From: Leptospira sp. 96542
Lineage (GTDB): Bacteria > Spirochaetota > Leptospiria > Leptospirales > Leptospiraceae
Direction: 5' to 3'
Length of the DNA stretch: 14,691 nucleotides
Assembly (NCBI GenBank): GCA_029310945.1
Contig: JARJFC010000071.1
Location: 1 to 14,691 of the forward strand
This document shows positions 13,687 to 14,691 of the stretch, piece by piece. Position 1 is the first letter of the stretch. Each line of letters opens with the position of its first letter. The notes under the pieces were generated by a model, which saw only the letters and a list, made by a program, of their open reading frames with translations, ran no database searches and was not told the origin of the DNA. The translations under genes were made by a program, and so were the position numbers.

Positions 13687-14631
13687 ATGGAAGCGGCGCT
13701 CGGCACCCTGGCCTTCTACAGCGACTTCGACGATTTCGACACCTGGAAGAACGCGCTCCAGGCGCAATTGCCTCAGTTGAAGGTGGTGCATGCGAGTGCC
13801 ATCGACCGGCCGGAGGACATCCACTACGCCCTGGTCTGGAAACCGCCGGAAGGCTTTTTCCAACGCATGCCGAACCTGCGCCTGATCATCAACCTGGGGG
13901 CCGGTGTGGACTCGCTGGTGGCACGCCAGGATCTGCCCAAGGACACCCCCATCACGCGCATCACCGATCCGAACATGTCCCGCATGATGGCCGGCTATGT
14001 GCTGTTCGCGGTGCTGCGCCACGCGCGCGAGATCCCTTTCTTCGAAGCGGCGCAGCGGCGGGGGGAATGGGCCTACCGCCATCCCCGCGCGCCCGAGGAG
14101 ATCACGGTCGCCGTGCTGGGGCTGGGCCAGCTGGGCGCCATGGCGGCCCACGAACTGCAGCGCCAGGGTTTCAGGACGCTGGGTTGGTCACGCAGCCCTG
14201 CGCGGATCGAGGGCGTCGAATGCTTTTCCGGCATGGAGGCGCTGGATGGCGTGCTCGGGCAGGCGGACATCGTCGTGCTGATGCTGCCCCTCACGCCCTT
14301 GACGAAGAAGCTCTTCGATCGCGAGCGCCTGCAGAAAATGCGGCCGGGCGCGGCGTTCGTGAACGTGGCGCGCGGCGCCCTGGTTGATCAGGTAGCTCTG
14401 ACCGAGCTGCTGCACAGCGGCCAAATTGGCGCCGCCACGCTGGATGTCTTCGAGCGTGAACCTCTCGCGGCCGGGGACCCACTGTGGACTCTGCCCAATG
14501 TGCTGATCACGCCCCATCTGGCCTCGGTGGCGATTCCGTCGTCCTCGGCGCGGCAGATCGCGGACAACATCCAGCGCATTGCCAGTGGCCAGGCGCCAAA
14601 CAACACCATCGAGCCGGCCCGCGGCTATTGA
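13687..14631 (+). CDS. D-2-hydroxyacid dehydrogenase, glyoxylate/hydroxypyruvate reductase A (GhrA)-like
   Basis: A 314-residue NAD(P)H-dependent reductase of 2-keto acids. The Rossmann motif VLGLGQLG is at 143-150 with the catalytic Arg229 in VNVARGALVD, Glu258 in DVFEREPL and His277 in TPHLAS; the substrate loop NLGAGVDSL (69-77) is of the GhrA type. Arg169 in GWSRSP after the second strand favours NADPH. The product would be a D-2-hydroxy acid. ATG 13687 is used; TTG at 13678, overlapping the upstream stop in TTGA, is an alternative adding three residues, and the GGGGCGGGGG stretch could serve either. It is the last gene of the ATPase-led operon. With the FMN oxidase it could interconvert a 2-keto and a 2-hydroxy acid in opposite stereochemistry. 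Glyoxylate/hydroxypyruvate specificity is not proven. Confidence 0.87.
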   Translation: MEAALGTLAFYSDFDDFDTWKNALQAQLPQLKVVHASAIDRPEDIHYALVWKPPEGFFQRMPNLRLIINLGAGVDSLVARQDLPKDTPITRITDPNMSRMMAGYVLFAVLRHAREIPFFEAAQRRGEWAYRHPRAPEEITVAVLGLGQLGAMAAHELQRQGFRTLGWSRSPARIEGVECFSGMEALDGVLGQADIVVLMLPLTPLTKKLFDRERLQKMRPGAAFVNVARGALVDQVALTELLHSGQIGAATLDVFEREPLAAGDPLWTLPNVLITPHLASVAIPSSSARQIADNIQRIASGQAPNNTIEPARGY

Positions 14632-14658
14632 ATCGGCGACACGGGCCGCCGCCGAACC

Positions 14659-14691
14659 TCACTTGTTCTTCAGCTTGCCCTTGGGCATCAC
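14659..14691 (-). CDS. C-terminal end of an unidentified gene entering from the right edge
   Basis: Reading inward on the minus strand from the window edge, ten codons ending VMPKGKLKNK run to a TGA at 14659. Convergence with the dehydrogenase gene 27 bp away and the lack of other content make a gene end plausible, but too little is visible to name it. The lysine-rich tail is not diagnostic. Confidence 0.35.
   Translation of the reverse strand: MMPKGKLKNK

Noticed and set aside
14633..14655. Possible hairpin TCGGCG...CGCCGA between the convergent gene ends at the right edge
   Set aside because: Six pairs with an 11-base loop and no T-run on either strand; a bidirectional terminator cannot be supported.
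1..14691. Mobile element, CRISPR array, tRNA or rRNA genes
   Set aside because: No transposase or integrase motif, no spaced direct repeats and no recognisable tRNA or rRNA sequence was found by eye on either strand; the toxin-antitoxin module alone is not proof of a mobile island.

Overview
The window is GC-rich, bacterial and densely coding. Protein style suggests a betaproteobacterium of the order Burkholderiales (Alcaligenaceae such as Bordetella/Achromobacter, or a relative): high-GC codon use, a LysR regulator, a PotD-type ABC importer with scattered catabolic enzymes, and a small coiled-coil membrane protein of a kind I associate with that group. This placement is by recognition, not by a search. 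I see no rRNA, tRNA, CRISPR array, transposase or phage gene.

Layout. (1) 47-1189, minus strand: a small tail-anchored coiled-coil protein, an Xre-type antitoxin, and a RelE/HigB-type toxin gene broken by a one-base frameshift, with a well-formed promoter and two inverted repeats in front of it. (2) 1256-4058, minus strand: two permeases and a periplasmic binding protein of a polyamine/opine-type ABC importer, with no ATPase gene beside them. (3) 4391-7711, plus strand: a Rid-family protein lacking the usual catalytic arginine, a DUF1028 protein, a LysR regulator and an M20 deacylase annotated by homology as ArgE. (4) 7722-10120, minus strand: an FMN-dependent 2-hydroxyacid oxidase and an FAD monooxygenase-like enzyme. 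(5) 10388-14631, plus strand: the importer ATPase, then a PIG3-type quinone oxidoreductase, a glutathione S-transferase, a type II dehydroquinase-like protein with altered active-site positions, and a D-2-hydroxyacid dehydrogenase, very tightly packed with four-base overlaps. (6) 14659-14691: the last codons of a minus-strand gene entering from the right.

How it may work. From 1256 to 14631 the genes look like one uncharacterised uptake and catabolic locus in four transcription units arranged around two divergent promoter regions (4059-4390 and 10121-10387). The ATPase missing from the importer operon lies about 6.3 kb away at the head of the rightmost operon, which ties the ends together. 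The importer would bring in a small, probably nitrogen-containing compound. The M20 deacylase, the DUF1028 protein (possible amide hydrolase) and the Rid protein suggest amide or imine chemistry. The FAD and FMN enzymes, the quinone oxidoreductase and the D-2-hydroxyacid dehydrogenase suggest oxidation to, and reduction of, 2-keto or 2-hydroxy acids. The substrate cannot be read from the sequence. No enzyme here is an obvious housekeeping copy, and two (the Rid protein and the dehydroquinase homologue) have lost residues tied to the textbook reaction of their families.
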